Positions 40,702 through 49,637 of a stretch of DNA of 49,637 bases are shown one piece after another. Under the pieces are notes generated by a model. That model saw only the letters and a list, made by a program, of their open reading frames with translations. It had not been told where the DNA came from and searched no databases. The stretch lies in assembly GCA_028282545.1 (NCBI GenBank), contig JANQHT010000062.1, positions 1-49,637 of the forward strand, written 5' to 3'. A program made the translations under genes and the position numbers. The stretch's first letter is position 1. Every line of letters starts with the position of its first letter. This DNA is from Spirochaetales bacterium (GTDB lineage Bacteria > Spirochaetota > Spirochaetia > DSM-27196 > Alkalispirochaetaceae).

Positions 40702-43654
40702 GAGTGTTACCGGCGTCCTGAGCGTGGAGCTTACGGAGGACGAAACGGCGCTTGTTTTTCGGTTCGACAGGAGCGCCGACGGAGACAAATGGACCGGTGA
40801 TCGTATCCGGGCGCTCCTTGACGAGCGTGGTCTCGCGTCTCTCGTTTCCGACGAAGCGATCGACACCTTCCTCGAGAGTGCCGAGAGAGCAACGGGTGAG
40901 ATCGGCATTGCGGTCAAAGAGGGCATACCTCCGATCGCCCCGAAAGCGGAATCCGTCTCGTGGGAGGCACTCGATATCCCACCGGACCTCACCGGCGTTG
41001 CCGAGGTGGTGTTCGCAAAGGCGCCCAAACCGGATATCAACCGCACCATCCAGGACAGGGTCACCAAAACCAAAGAGGTGAAAAAAAAACCAAAGGGGCC
41101 CTTTGGAAAACCGCGAATCGAGACGGTGGAATACGCAGAAACGGTAACGAGAAAAGAACGCGTCTACGTCAGTCCCGATGTGGTTCAGCGGGGATACGCC
41201 ACAGCCGGCACCGTTATCGGATCGGTACAACCGCAGGAGCCCGGGGTCCCGGGGAAATCTGTTCGCGGCACAACGGTACCGGCGAAGCAACTCGCCGATC
41301 CCCATTTTTACCACGGGACAAACGTGGAACGCCGGGAAGCGAACATGGTTGCATCCGAAACGGGCTTTGTCCGGATCGGCAAGAACTGGGTCGATCTCGT
41401 CCGATTTGCGAAACACGAATGGAGCGTTCGCCTGAGCGAGGACCGTGCCACGGCTCTGCTCGACATGCGCGTGGGTAGTCCCGAGGCTCCCGTACCGGAG
41501 GGCGGAGAGATCCTCACGGCCGTTGCCGAGTTGGAGTACCCGGATGACTCGCTTCTGGATGCAGCGGAGGTCGATGAGGTCATTGCCGAGGCGGTCCGGA
41601 ACGGCACCGACCTCAAAGGCCACTCTCTCAGCACCTCCCGCGACTCCTCTTTCGATATAGACGTCCCGGAAGATAAGCTCGTAGCCTACCTCAATCTTCA
41701 CAAGGGAAAAGGGCGCGGCCGCCGTCTCAATTTAAAAGAGGTCGGTAGCGCCATAAAGAACAGCGGGATCAAGGGACTCAATTTCGACAAGATCAAGAGC
41801 GATATCACCGAGTTCTTCCAGGGCCCCGAGTTTGACCTCACCGGATACGTTCTCGCCGAGGGGACCTCCGCAACGCCGGGTCCCGATCGTGACATCAAGG
41901 TAGAAATCACGTACGGACCGGAGAATAAGACGCGAGAGATGGTCGCCAGGCTCCGGAACGAGGTGTCCGAACGGGTCGACCCGGACGCCCCGGAGTCATT
42001 TGACGTTTTCCCGCCGGAAGTGATCCAGAAGAGCGCAATGGTCCATCAGGAATCACTCGTGATTTCAATCGAACCGGAAACACCCGGCGAGAACGGTGTG
42101 GACGTATACGGGGTTCAGATCGTTGCGCCCCCCGGGAAACTACCGCCTTTCGAGCTGTACGAGAACCTCGAACGGAAAGAGACCATCATCGTGGCAGCCT
42201 GTGACGGGGTGCTCGACTACGCCGACATCGACGGAACGTTGCACTTCCGCGTTCGCCCCCAGGTCGAGGCGGTGGCAACGGTGGACGTGGCGGAAGACAA
42301 GCGGGAGGCGCGGATCACCCTAATCGACGGAAAAGGCGGAGGAACACGAATCGGCCGCGACATGGTCGACTCCGCACTCGCCGACGCGGGTGTGACCTTT
42401 GGGATTGATCGGGACGCCCTGGAAAAGGTGATCGCCGCGGCGTCTTCGGGAACGGAGGTGCGGGGCATTCCCATCGCGCGGGCTGAGGAACCCATACATC
42501 AACAGGACCACCAGGTGGAGTGGCTCGTTGAACTCGCGAAGAATACGGGCGTACGGATTCGAAAGGACGGCAGCGCCGACTATCGAACCCGGAACACGAT
42601 CACCTCAGTCAAAGCGGGGCAGCAGATCTGCCGCGTATTGCCGTCGAAGACCAAGGCGAAGGACGGAACCGACGTAACGGGGAATGCGATACCCGCAACG
42701 ACCGACACCGGAATCCCGATCGAACACGGCGAAGGCGTGACGCGAACTGACGAAGAGGACGGCGGGACGCTCTTTACGGCGGAAAACGCCGGCGAGCTGC
42801 TCGCTGAGAAGAACCGGATCGAAATCCGCACCGTCCACGTCGTAGCCGGTGACGTTGACATGGGCGTGGGCAACATCAAGTTCTCCGGCTCCGTGGAGAT
42901 CGCCGGCACGGTAAAGAGCGGATTCTACGTCGTTTCCGGCGGGGACATCTCCGTGGCCGGCGCGGTCGAAGCAGCGCTTCTTTCGGCCGACGGCGACATC
43001 ACCGTGAACCTCGGCGTCAAAGGTGCGGGAAAGGCTATTCTGCGCAGCAAAAAGCGGGTAATGACGGCCTTTGCAGAGCTGGCAACGGTCATGACGGTAG
43101 GAGACATGATTCTCAAGTCCGCCCTCGTCCGTTGCCGTGTGAAATGCAACGGCGCCCTCCGGTTCCAGGGTGACCAGGGACGCATCGTGGGCGGCACCGT
43201 TCGATCCAGGAACGGCTTCTCGGTTCGCAGCATCGGCACGGAACGAGGCATCAAGACGCAGATATCCTTCGGGCAGGATTACCTCATATCTGATCTGATC
43301 GAGAAGGAGGAAAAGGAGATCGGCAAGGTGAAGAATCGCATCGGGCAGGTGGACCGGGAGATGCGGACAAAACAACGGGAAGGAAACTCGGGGGCCCTGG
43401 AGAAGTTCCGCGCTGAAAAGGTAAACCTGCTGAAACTCCTGGAAAAACGTGGACTCCGGTTGTTCACGCTACGCGAACGATTCGAGGAACACTACCCCAG
43501 CAAGGTAGTCGTTACCGAGACGGTGCACGCGGGAACGGTTTTCGAGAGCCACGGCCGTACCCACGAAATAACCGCCGACAGAAAGGGGATACTGGTGGAG
43601 TTTGATCCGCGCAACGGGATCATTACCGTGAAAGACCTCAAGGAGGCGTCGTAA
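40694..43654 (+). CDS. FapA (DUF342) family polymer-binding/scaffold protein
   Basis: A 986-residue protein with two FapA-like parts. The strongest region (about 620-930) contains LPSKTKAKDGTDVTGNAIPATTDT, ENRIEIRTVHVVAGDVDMGVGNIKFSGSVEIAGTVKSGFYVVSGGDISVAGAVEAALLSADGDITV: bactofilin-like beta-helix turns typical of FapA. A coiled coil follows (EKEEKEIGKVKNRIGQVDREMRTKQ). Similar PGxxG...VxG...P loops recur near residues 176 (PGVPGKSVRGTTVPAK) and 465. In other bacteria FapA proteins accompany motility or polarity genes. It overlaps the MinD-like gene by 8 nt, so the two may form one positioning module. Confidence 0.85.
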   Translation: MDKSVTGVLSVELTEDETALVFRFDRSADGDKWTGDRIRALLDERGLASLVSDEAIDTFLESAERATGEIGIAVKEGIPPIAPKAESVSWEALDIPPDLTGVAEVVFAKAPKPDINRTIQDRVTKTKEVKKKPKGPFGKPRIETVEYAETVTRKERVYVSPDVVQRGYATAGTVIGSVQPQEPGVPGKSVRGTTVPAKQLADPHFYHGTNVERREANMVASETGFVRIGKNWVDLVRFAKHEWSVRLSEDRATALLDMRVGSPEAPVPEGGEILTAVAELEYPDDSLLDAAEVDEVIAEAVRNGTDLKGHSLSTSRDSSFDIDVPEDKLVAYLNLHKGKGRGRRLNLKEVGSAIKNSGIKGLNFDKIKSDITEFFQGPEFDLTGYVLAEGTSATPGPDRDIKVEITYGPENKTREMVARLRNEVSERVDPDAPESFDVFPPEVIQKSAMVHQESLVISIEPETPGENGVDVYGVQIVAPPGKLPPFELYENLERKETIIVAACDGVLDYADIDGTLHFRVRPQVEAVATVDVAEDKREARITLIDGKGGGTRIGRDMVDSALADAGVTFGIDRDALEKVIAAASSGTEVRGIPIARAEEPIHQQDHQVEWLVELAKNTGVRIRKDGSADYRTRNTITSVKAGQQICRVLPSKTKAKDGTDVTGNAIPATTDTGIPIEHGEGVTRTDEEDGGTLFTAENAGELLAEKNRIEIRTVHVVAGDVDMGVGNIKFSGSVEIAGTVKSGFYVVSGGDISVAGAVEAALLSADGDITVNLGVKGAGKAILRSKKRVMTAFAELATVMTVGDMILKSALVRCRVKCNGALRFQGDQGRIVGGTVRSRNGFSVRSIGTERGIKTQISFGQDYLISDLIEKEEKEIGKVKNRIGQVDREMRTKQREGNSGALEKFRAEKVNLLKLLEKRGLRLFTLRERFEEHYPSKVVVTETVHAGTVFESHGRTHEITADRKGILVEFDPRNGIITVKDLKEAS

Positions 43655-44620
43655 GTGTACCAGTACATCCACTTTCCGGAGTGGCTTTCGCCCGTCATCA
43701 TTCCAGGTCTCCCCTTTCACTGGTACGGTATGATGTACCTGTTGGCTTTTACGGTTGCGTACCTACTTACCCTGCGCCAGATCGCCGAACGCGGGATCGT
43801 GGTGGAACGGGATGACGTGGCTAACCTGTTCTTCTGGACGATCATCGGCCTTCTCCTGGGTTCACGCATCTTTGCGACAACCATCTACGACCCCACCGGG
43901 TACTACCTGCGAAAGCCGTGGCTTATTTTTTGGCCCTTCGATGAAGAGATGAACTTCACCGGTATCCAGGGAATGAGCTACCACGGCGGACTCACCGGGG
44001 CGGTAGTCGGTTTCATCGTGTACTGCCGGCGTCGAAAGCTAAGTGTGCTGGAGTTCGGCGATATGGTCGTGACCGCCGTTCCCTTGGGATACACCTTTGG
44101 TCGACTCGGCAACTTCATCAACGGCGAACTCTACGGTCGAATCAGCGCGGCCCCATGGGCGATAGTATTCCCCAACGCGGAGCGCGTACCCACTACCCAT
44201 CCCGCGGTACGCGCACTGGCGGAGAAAATCGGCTTGGACATCAAGGATCTCACGTTCGTGAACCTCCCGCGCCATCCATCGCAACTCTACGAGGCGTTCC
44301 TGGAGGGCGTGGTTCTGTGGGCCGTAATGTGGTTTGTGTTCAGGAAACGGCGACCCTATCCCGGGTTCATGATCGGGCTCTACCTGATCGGCTACGCGAT
44401 CGCACGGTTCCTCGCCGAGTACTTCCGACAGCCCGACGCGGAACTCGATTTTGTCATCGAACTGGGACCGGCGGGCAATCCCCGTTGGCTGCTGCTGTCC
44501 CCGTTTAACCTGACTACCGGCCAAGTGTTGAGCCTACTCATGGCGGCGGCGGGGATCATCGTACTCTATGTGCTCCGTCGCTACGCCAACCGCGCGCCCA
44601 AGGTGGAAACGTACGATTAG
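43655..44620 (+). CDS. lgt: Prolipoprotein diacylglyceryl transferase
   Basis: A 321-residue seven-helix membrane enzyme that adds diacylglyceryl to the lipobox Cys of prolipoproteins. FHWYGMMYLLAF is the N-terminal HxxxY-type motif, MSYHGGLTGAVVGFIVYCRRR includes the catalytic-loop His, GYTFGRLGNFINGELYGR is the Lgt signature, and HPSQLYEAFLEG the following conserved stretch. GTG 43655 directly follows the fapA stop, with GGAGG 10 nt upstream. It presumably supplies the lipoproteins seen at 13.9 and 24.8 kb. Confidence 0.97.
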   Translation: MYQYIHFPEWLSPVIIPGLPFHWYGMMYLLAFTVAYLLTLRQIAERGIVVERDDVANLFFWTIIGLLLGSRIFATTIYDPTGYYLRKPWLIFWPFDEEMNFTGIQGMSYHGGLTGAVVGFIVYCRRRKLSVLEFGDMVVTAVPLGYTFGRLGNFINGELYGRISAAPWAIVFPNAERVPTTHPAVRALAEKIGLDIKDLTFVNLPRHPSQLYEAFLEGVVLWAVMWFVFRKRRPYPGFMIGLYLIGYAIARFLAEYFRQPDAELDFVIELGPAGNPRWLLLSPFNLTTGQVLSLLMAAAGIIVLYVLRRYANRAPKVETYD

Positions 44621-44629
44621 GCGGCGACG

Positions 44630-46030
44630 CTACACGGAGTAGCGCGCCTTGCTCTTGGACAGACGCTTCCGCGAGGCGCGGATCTCATCACCGTACTCGC
44701 TGAACACGAGTTCCAGGCGATTCCTGAGCCGCGACAGACCAAACTCCCGTCTCCCGACTGCGTAGTTGTGGTCCACCATTTCGCGCCGAACGTCGGGGTG
44801 GGTAACGACGCGATGAATCGCGTCGAGCACATGGTCGTCGACCACGAGGCTACCTTGGTCATCGTAGCGATCCCTGATCTCGATGTTCCGTAACCCACTG
44901 GTCATGATGTCCGTCTTGTAGACCAGGTAGGTGGTGGTCACGATGGGCACCCGTGCGGCCACCGCCTCCAGCAAGGCGTTCCCAAACCCCTCCCAGACGG
45001 GAAGGTACGTTACCAGGTCGGCGTTTGCCAGGACGTCGCGGTTGGTGTAGAGGCGGTTGCCCGCCTCATCGGTGGTGCGAACGCTGCTGACACGGTCGCT
45101 GATGAGGTGGAGATCTACGTCATTCTTCCCGGCCGTCGCCTTGATCAGCTCGATGTAGTCCTGGTCCGGTTCGTCGCCCTGGTAGAGCGACACGATGAAC
45201 TTCAATCGGTGGACGAGGTCCGGATAGCGCCGCTGCAAACGTCCGACGAGGTTGACCGAGTCTTCAATTCGCTTGCGCGGGACGATGCGCGTTGGTTGCA
45301 CCACGAGGATGTCGCGCTCGTCGAACCCGAAATCGGCGCGGAACCGTCCGTTGTAATCGTCGCGCTGGACGGGCCGCTCGAAGTCTTCGCAGTTCGGAAT
45401 CACGTGCGGCTGGACTCGTTTCAACGAGGTCAGGATGTGGGCGGCGTAGCTCGATATAACGACGTGTTCGATGCCCAGGTCGACCGGCGGCATAATGCGG
45501 TTCAGGAGTGATTCAATACGACTGTTGCTGAACCGGCTTCGCTCCCACCAGAAGTCGTGGTGGTGAAAAATGGTCGCCACGCGGTGGTCCGTCGCGAGGT
45601 GGTACATGGCAACGCCGCCGAGGAGCGTCATCGGCATCGCGTTGGTGTTCTGCCCGATAACGACGTCGATCTCATGTTCCTTCACGAGATCGTGGAACTC
45701 GGAAGAGAGTTCCTTCCCCGCCGTCTCGAGGCGTTCCGAGATGCGCTGCAGCTCCTCCCTGCTCGGGTGGGGGGGCCTACGCCACATGTGGGGGAACACC
45801 TGGAGTTCCACCTGGTGCTGAAACTCACTGTCGAACCGGATGTCCGGGATTTCGATTTGCCGGTCGGTGGGAATCGTCTCCAGGTCACGAACGTAGTTGC
45901 CGGCGATGGTGAGCACCGTATGACCCAGCTCCTCGAGTACGCTGATCCACTTGTCGACCTCCAGCGACACGCCGTCAACGCCTCCGAGTTTGCCGCTCAC
46001 CACGGCGATGCGGAAGGTACTCTTCGTCAC
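44630..46030 (-). CDS. Glycosyltransferase family 4-like protein
   Basis: A 466-residue GT-B-fold glycosyltransferase. The N-terminal half begins IAVVSGKLGGVDGVSLEVDKWISVLEELGH, the GT4 acceptor-side pattern. The C-terminal half has ILVVQPTRIVPRKRIEDSVNL, then VTYLPVWEGFGNALLEAVAARVPIVTTTYLVYKTDI, which holds the E-x7-E donor-site motif. The sugar and acceptor are unknown. A long insertion around residues 70-130 carries charged helices. GTG 46030 begins just after the lnt stop and has GGGAGGAG before it, so it is coupled to lnt. Confidence 0.9.
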   Translation of the reverse strand: MTKSTFRIAVVSGKLGGVDGVSLEVDKWISVLEELGHTVLTIAGNYVRDLETIPTDRQIEIPDIRFDSEFQHQVELQVFPHMWRRPPHPSREELQRISERLETAGKELSSEFHDLVKEHEIDVVIGQNTNAMPMTLLGGVAMYHLATDHRVATIFHHHDFWWERSRFSNSRIESLLNRIMPPVDLGIEHVVISSYAAHILTSLKRVQPHVIPNCEDFERPVQRDDYNGRFRADFGFDERDILVVQPTRIVPRKRIEDSVNLVGRLQRRYPDLVHRLKFIVSLYQGDEPDQDYIELIKATAGKNDVDLHLISDRVSSVRTTDEAGNRLYTNRDVLANADLVTYLPVWEGFGNALLEAVAARVPIVTTTYLVYKTDIMTSGLRNIEIRDRYDDQGSLVVDDHVLDAIHRVVTHPDVRREMVDHNYAVGRREFGLSRLRNRLELVFSEYGDEIRASRKRLSKSKARYSV

Positions 46031-46031
46031 A

Positions 46032-48014
46032 TCACTCCTCCCGCCTGCCACCATAGACGTTTCCGGCGAGCAGGGCTACCAGGAGAACCGCGCAGAAAAG
46101 GGGGAACCAGTCACCCCATCGCCGGTACAGGGTGTCCCCGGTTTCCACGGCGACATCTACGACGATGAACTCCTCGGAGTACTGCGGAACGGCCCCGATG
46201 ACCCGTCCTACGGGGTCAACGTACGCGGTGACCCCGGAAGCGGTGGCGCGGACCAGGGGCATCCGGAGCTCCACGGCCCGAAAAAGCCCCCCGGCAAAAT
46301 GCTGCGTTGCCGCCACCTCGGTGAGCGACCAGTAGTCGTTGGAGATGTTGACAATGACCTGTGCCCCGGCCAGGGCGAACTTGCGTACTTCCCCGGGGAA
46401 GACATCTTCGAAACAGATCGGGGTGGCAAAGGCGAACTTCGGGTGACGGAAAACCACGCGCTCCTCGCCGGGCTCCCAAAAGGCAACGTCAAAGTCCTGG
46501 AGAAGGCTGTACACCCAGGGGAGTTGCTCTTCGTACGGGAAGTGCTCCGTGAAGGGAACGAGTTTGATCTTGTGGTACGTATCGATCCGTCTCCCCTGGG
46601 GGTCAAAAAGGACGGCGGCGTTGTAGTTCAGCCGTTCCGTTTCACGCCCGGTATCGTCGAGCACGCGACGATAGTCGTCATTCCCGGTGACCAGCCATGT
46701 ACCGATCGAGCGCTGGTACTCGAGAAATTCGTGCACCAACCGTGCCAGGCGCCTGCGCTCGGGGTCCTCCTGCGACCAGCGGCGGATGTTCGGAACAAAC
46801 GCTGTCTCCGACCACACCACGAGATCCGGTTTTTCGGGAAGCGTTTCGTTCGTCAGGCGCTGAAGTGACTCGAGAGTCCGTTCGTATTCGTGTTTGCGGG
46901 GATCGCTGTTCTGTTGAATCAACGCCACCCGTGCATTCCCGTGCGCGTCCAGGCGGGGATTCATCTGTGCCAGCCCCACTAGAACGATTGCCGCCGCCGT
47001 GATCACCGCCACGATCACCTTCCGCCGCGTTCGCAGGACAAGCGATTCGGCGATCGCAGCGTTCACAAGAATGACCAGGAACGATACCAGCCATACCCCT
47101 CCAAGGGAGGCGTACTGAATCGCGGGCAGGAAGCGGTACTGGGTATGACCTGTCAGGAGCCAGGGATACCCGAGAAACCCGGAACTGCGGGCGAACTCAA
47201 AGAGGGTCCACACCGCCGGGTAGAAGAGCCACGACCACTTCCCCACATACCCGCGCAGCAGTGCGGTGACAACGCCGAAGAGGAGATAGTACACGAAAAA
47301 GATGATACCAACCGTCTGGAGCGAAACGAGGCTGAACGTACCCAGCCAGTAGTTCCCGAGCAAGGTGAAAAAGAGCCCGTAGAGCAGCAGGTACCAGACG
47401 TGGCGCGCGGCGGTGGCCCGGCGCAATGCAACAAAAAGCGGAACCAGCATGACCCACCCAACGGCACCGATCCCCTCGGTTGCGACGAAGGAGGGATAAC
47501 TCACGACCGAAAGCGCGATGCTCGCCAGAACGAGGAGGATTCCACCGTCCCGGCCCAGGCCGCGAAAAAACGCCATGCCGTACAGAACGATCGCGGCTGC
47601 CAGTGACGGTGAGTACCTCCGTACAGCGATCCAGCGCTCCTGGGTAGTATCGGGCGCCAGTTGGACGTTCCCGCCGGCGGCAACAAATCGCTGGACGTAG
47701 TCCATGTTGGCGTTGCTGGCAAAAATAAAGGCGAAGAGAAAGAGGGCAAGCCCGGCAAAGAAGAGGACTTCCGCACCTCGACCCAGACGCAAAAGCGGAA
47801 TCGCTTGCGCGCCGGGTCGAACGATCGCCACGCCCCATACCAGTTGGGCGACCAGAGTTGCCAGCAGAAAGAGGTCGCCCGCTTCTATGGGCAGAACCGA
47901 CACGCCGCCGACAAGGGCAATGTACAACCCGACCATGGCGGCAACGCAGAGAACCGTTCCCGCAACGAGGCGCTCAAGGGTGGTCAGGACTCGGGATTCC
48001 ACTTTCGAAACCAT
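46032..48014 (-). CDS. lnt: Apolipoprotein N-acyltransferase
   Basis: A 660-residue membrane enzyme adding the third acyl chain to lipoproteins. The first half has about ten helices. Some 90 residues are extra compared with E. coli Lnt, mostly in additional N-terminal membrane helices. The C-terminal nitrilase-like domain has the catalytic triad regions: Glu in LVVWSETAFVPN, Lys in DTYHKIKLVPFTEHFPY and Cys in TPICFEDVFPGEVRKF, plus VNISNDYW. ATG 48014 is 7 nt downstream of the end of a TAGTAT -10 (48026-48021) with no ribosome-binding site. Confidence 0.95.
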   Translation of the reverse strand: MVSKVESRVLTTLERLVAGTVLCVAAMVGLYIALVGGVSVLPIEAGDLFLLATLVAQLVWGVAIVRPGAQAIPLLRLGRGAEVLFFAGLALFLFAFIFASNANMDYVQRFVAAGGNVQLAPDTTQERWIAVRRYSPSLAAAIVLYGMAFFRGLGRDGGILLVLASIALSVVSYPSFVATEGIGAVGWVMLVPLFVALRRATAARHVWYLLLYGLFFTLLGNYWLGTFSLVSLQTVGIIFFVYYLLFGVVTALLRGYVGKWSWLFYPAVWTLFEFARSSGFLGYPWLLTGHTQYRFLPAIQYASLGGVWLVSFLVILVNAAIAESLVLRTRRKVIVAVITAAAIVLVGLAQMNPRLDAHGNARVALIQQNSDPRKHEYERTLESLQRLTNETLPEKPDLVVWSETAFVPNIRRWSQEDPERRRLARLVHEFLEYQRSIGTWLVTGNDDYRRVLDDTGRETERLNYNAAVLFDPQGRRIDTYHKIKLVPFTEHFPYEEQLPWVYSLLQDFDVAFWEPGEERVVFRHPKFAFATPICFEDVFPGEVRKFALAGAQVIVNISNDYWSLTEVAATQHFAGGLFRAVELRMPLVRATASGVTAYVDPVGRVIGAVPQYSEEFIVVDVAVETGDTLYRRWGDWFPLFCAVLLVALLAGNVYGGRREE

Positions 48015-48059
48015 ACGCGTATACTATCCGTTCACCAAATTCCGTGGGAAGGAGAGCGG

Positions 48060-49307
48060 ATGAGCGACGAGGGGCGTGCACGGAGACGACGGCGGCGGGA
48101 CGCGCAGCGGGCGAAGCGACGGATCAGAACGTCGCGGTACATCTACCGCTTCCTGAGAATCGTCGCGTGGCCGGTGTTTGCGTTTTTCTTCCATCCCCGC
48201 GGTGAAAATGTCGATGCAATCCGCAAGACGCCCCGGCCGTTCCTATTGCTCGCAAACCACGCGTCCGTTGTTGATCCCTTCCTGGTCAGCATTGTGGCGA
48301 ACGTACCGATCCAGTACGTGGTGTCGGACTCCCAGTTCAGGAACCGCTTTGTGTCGATGATCCTGGGACTGGTCGGCGCAGTTCCGAAGACAAAGGCTGT
48401 CTCGGATCTGGAGACGGTCAAGAACATCGTCGGCATCAAGCGACGGAACGGTATCATCGGGGTGTTCCCGGAGGGGCAGACTTCCTGGGACGGATACAAC
48501 CTCCCGATCGTCAAATCAACGTTCAAACTGGTGAAGTCGCTCAAGATACCGGTAGTGACGGCCAAGATCTACGGCGCGTACTTCGCGTGGCCCCGTTGGT
48601 CGCCGCGCCCGCGCAGAAACAGCGTGACCATTCGATACGATCGCGTCCTCGATACGCAGCAGCTCAAGCAGATGTCCCTGGAAGAGGTGGAAACATTTCT
48701 GACGAACAAACTCCACCAGAACGTTTTTGATGACCAGCGGGATGAGATGCGGCCCGTCCTGGGGCCGCACTTGGCGGAGTACCTGGAGCGCCTTCTCTTT
48801 GTCTGCCCCGCCTGTGGTTCGTTTCATACGCTTCGCTCGTCCAGGCGGCGGGTCGAATGCAGTTCGTGCGGCCATACCGTTGCCGTCAACAGGTTTGGGT
48901 ATTTCGAACAACGACGGGGTCCGCTGGTTTTTAGCGACGCACGAGCGTGGAACGATTGGCAGCTCGAACAACTTGCCGCCCACGTGGAATCGGCCGTACG
49001 TTCCGGGGCGACAATACTTGAGGAGCGTTCGGTACGAATTCAGCGGGGGTTCAAAACGCAGCCGCTGGACGAGGTGGGGGTCGGTACGGTGCGGTTGCAC
49101 CCGGATCGCCTCGTCTTTGATGTTCCCGGCGCGGAAGAGATCTCGTTCGCGGTACGGGACATCGAAGGCATCAACATCCAGAACAACGAGAAGCTGGAGT
49201 TCTACGTGGCGGATGACCTTTTCCGTTTGACCACAGTAGACCCCCGGGGCAACACGTACAAGTGGTTAAAAGCGGTCGAGTTCCTCCAGGAAGACAGTAG
49301 CGCCTAG
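48060..49307 (+). CDS. PlsC-type acyltransferase fused to zinc ribbon and PH-like C-terminal domain
   Basis: A 415-residue protein. Residues 1-30 are very basic. The 1-acyl-glycerol-3-phosphate acyltransferase domain has NHASVVD (His66, Asp71: HX4D), FPEGQTSWDG (135-144) and the neighbouring LPIVKSTFKLVKSLKIPVVT. After about residue 240 comes a zinc ribbon (CPAC 248-251, CSSC 266-269), and the last 110 residues are strand-rich (VGVGTVRLHPDRLVFDVPGAEEISFAVRDIEGINIQNNEKLEFYV), resembling a bacterial PH/GRAM-like domain. The fusion is unusual; it suggests a membrane-lipid enzyme with a built-in sensor. GGAGAGCGG precedes the ATG. Confidence 0.88.
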   Translation: MSDEGRARRRRRRDAQRAKRRIRTSRYIYRFLRIVAWPVFAFFFHPRGENVDAIRKTPRPFLLLANHASVVDPFLVSIVANVPIQYVVSDSQFRNRFVSMILGLVGAVPKTKAVSDLETVKNIVGIKRRNGIIGVFPEGQTSWDGYNLPIVKSTFKLVKSLKIPVVTAKIYGAYFAWPRWSPRPRRNSVTIRYDRVLDTQQLKQMSLEEVETFLTNKLHQNVFDDQRDEMRPVLGPHLAEYLERLLFVCPACGSFHTLRSSRRRVECSSCGHTVAVNRFGYFEQRRGPLVFSDARAWNDWQLEQLAAHVESAVRSGATILEERSVRIQRGFKTQPLDEVGVGTVRLHPDRLVFDVPGAEEISFAVRDIEGINIQNNEKLEFYVADDLFRLTTVDPRGNTYKWLKAVEFLQEDSSA

Positions 49308-49637
49308 CAACTCTCAGTATGGAGGAGGGCGACGAGCCCTCCGACGAATGTTCCTATGGCAAAAAACAGGTAGTTCTCATTATGAAGATCACATAGCCGA
49401 TTGACGTACATGGCACCTGCCTTCGGAACGAAGAACAAAACGCGTCTCTGCAGCGCAGCGAAGCCCAGCGTTGTGTTCTTCGAACCGGTCCAAGGGTATG
49501 TGATCTCCACCATGCGAACTGCTGGGTAGCGCCCGGGGCGCCTAAGTGCCTCACGTAAGGATCTAGTTGAAAGGTCGTGGATGCCTCACGTACGGATCTA
49601 GTGATAAGCGGTTCGGAAGTCAAGGGACTGCTCATGC
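49308..49637. other. Right end of window: hairpin and short direct repeats, no confident gene
   Basis: GGAGGGC (49324-49330) / GCCCTCC (49336-49342) forms a tight hairpin 17 nt after the plsC-like stop, without a T-run; it may help termination. A minus-strand frame 49513-49304 (69 codons) would encode a peptide with one hydrophobic segment (YLFFAIGTFVGGLVALL), but it has no ribosome-binding site and shares its stop with the CTAG of the acyltransferase end. I give it little weight. Confidence 0.3.
49547..49602. repeat. Pair of 21-bp direct repeats
   Basis: TGCCTCACGTAAGGATCTAGT (49547-49567, written here in two parts: TGCCTCACGTA then AGGATCTAGT) recurs at 49582-49602 with a single A to C change, 35 bp start to start. 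The neighbourhood has no assigned gene. Confidence 0.85.

Noticed and set aside
44039..44524. Minus-strand frame opposite lgt
   Set aside because: It is fully antisense to the Lgt signature region and shows no coding features.
49354..49635. Minus-strand frame of 93 codons at the right end
   Set aside because: It contains the direct repeats, has no recognisable motif and no ribosome-binding site, and competes with another weak frame.

Overview
The window is a G+C-rich (roughly 60%) bacterial chromosome segment, densely packed on both strands. It holds about 48 protein genes and no rRNA, tRNA, CRISPR array or recognisable insertion sequence. Several features suggest a free-living member of the Spirochaetota: a MurA with Asp in place of the catalytic Cys (as in Borrelia), a FapA/MinD pair, an NtrC-type activator and many exported or lipid-modified proteins. 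This is inference, not proof. Both Lgt and Lnt are present, so full lipoprotein triacylation and a Gram-negative-type envelope are likely.

Layout. 1-4.2 kb: end of a tripartite tricarboxylate transporter operon, a GlcD-type flavin dehydrogenase and an SLC12-like transporter. 4.2-9.7 kb: a monocistronic unknown gene with its own promoter and terminator, a thioredoxin reductase/thioredoxin-like pair under a palindromic AT-rich control region, an Atl-like DNA repair protein, a coiled-coil exported protein, a HAD phosphatase, leuB and csaA. 9.7-13.2 kb: two interleaved inverted repeats, an autoregulated tetR, hisA-hisIE (HisI half degenerate) and an aminotransferase. 13.3-17.9 kb: four overlapping genes for exported proteins behind a near-consensus sigma-54 promoter. 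18-24.8 kb: acyl-CoA ligase, BI-1 protein, quinone reductase-like flavoprotein, UMF1-type MFS transporter, HD-domain protein and thrC. 24.8-30.6 kb: lipoprotein, murA, a DnaJ membrane protein and two large membrane proteins. 30.8-33.2 kb: a STAS/zinc-ribbon, YbjN, PspA and winged-helix operon. 33.3-39 kb: SDR, exported protein, HTH-less sigma-54 activator, FxsA, and ctp-rsmE-wecG. 39.1-49.3 kb: membrane protein-MinD-FapA-Lgt, then glycosyltransferase and Lnt, then PlsC. The last 330 bases hold direct repeats and no confident gene.

Two themes recur. First, start codons of promoter-proximal genes often lie only 5-10 nt downstream of a -10 hexamer (tetR, leuB, acyl-CoA ligase, thrC, lnt, SDR, fxsA and others), which predicts widespread leaderless mRNAs. 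Second, several divergent gene pairs have -35/-10 elements of the two directions interdigitated on the same 40-60 bp, so the two promoters should exclude each other. The best candidates for undescribed biology are the sigma-54 envelope operon, the pseudoknot-like inverted repeats after csaA, and the STAS-YbjN-PspA-winged-helix stress operon.
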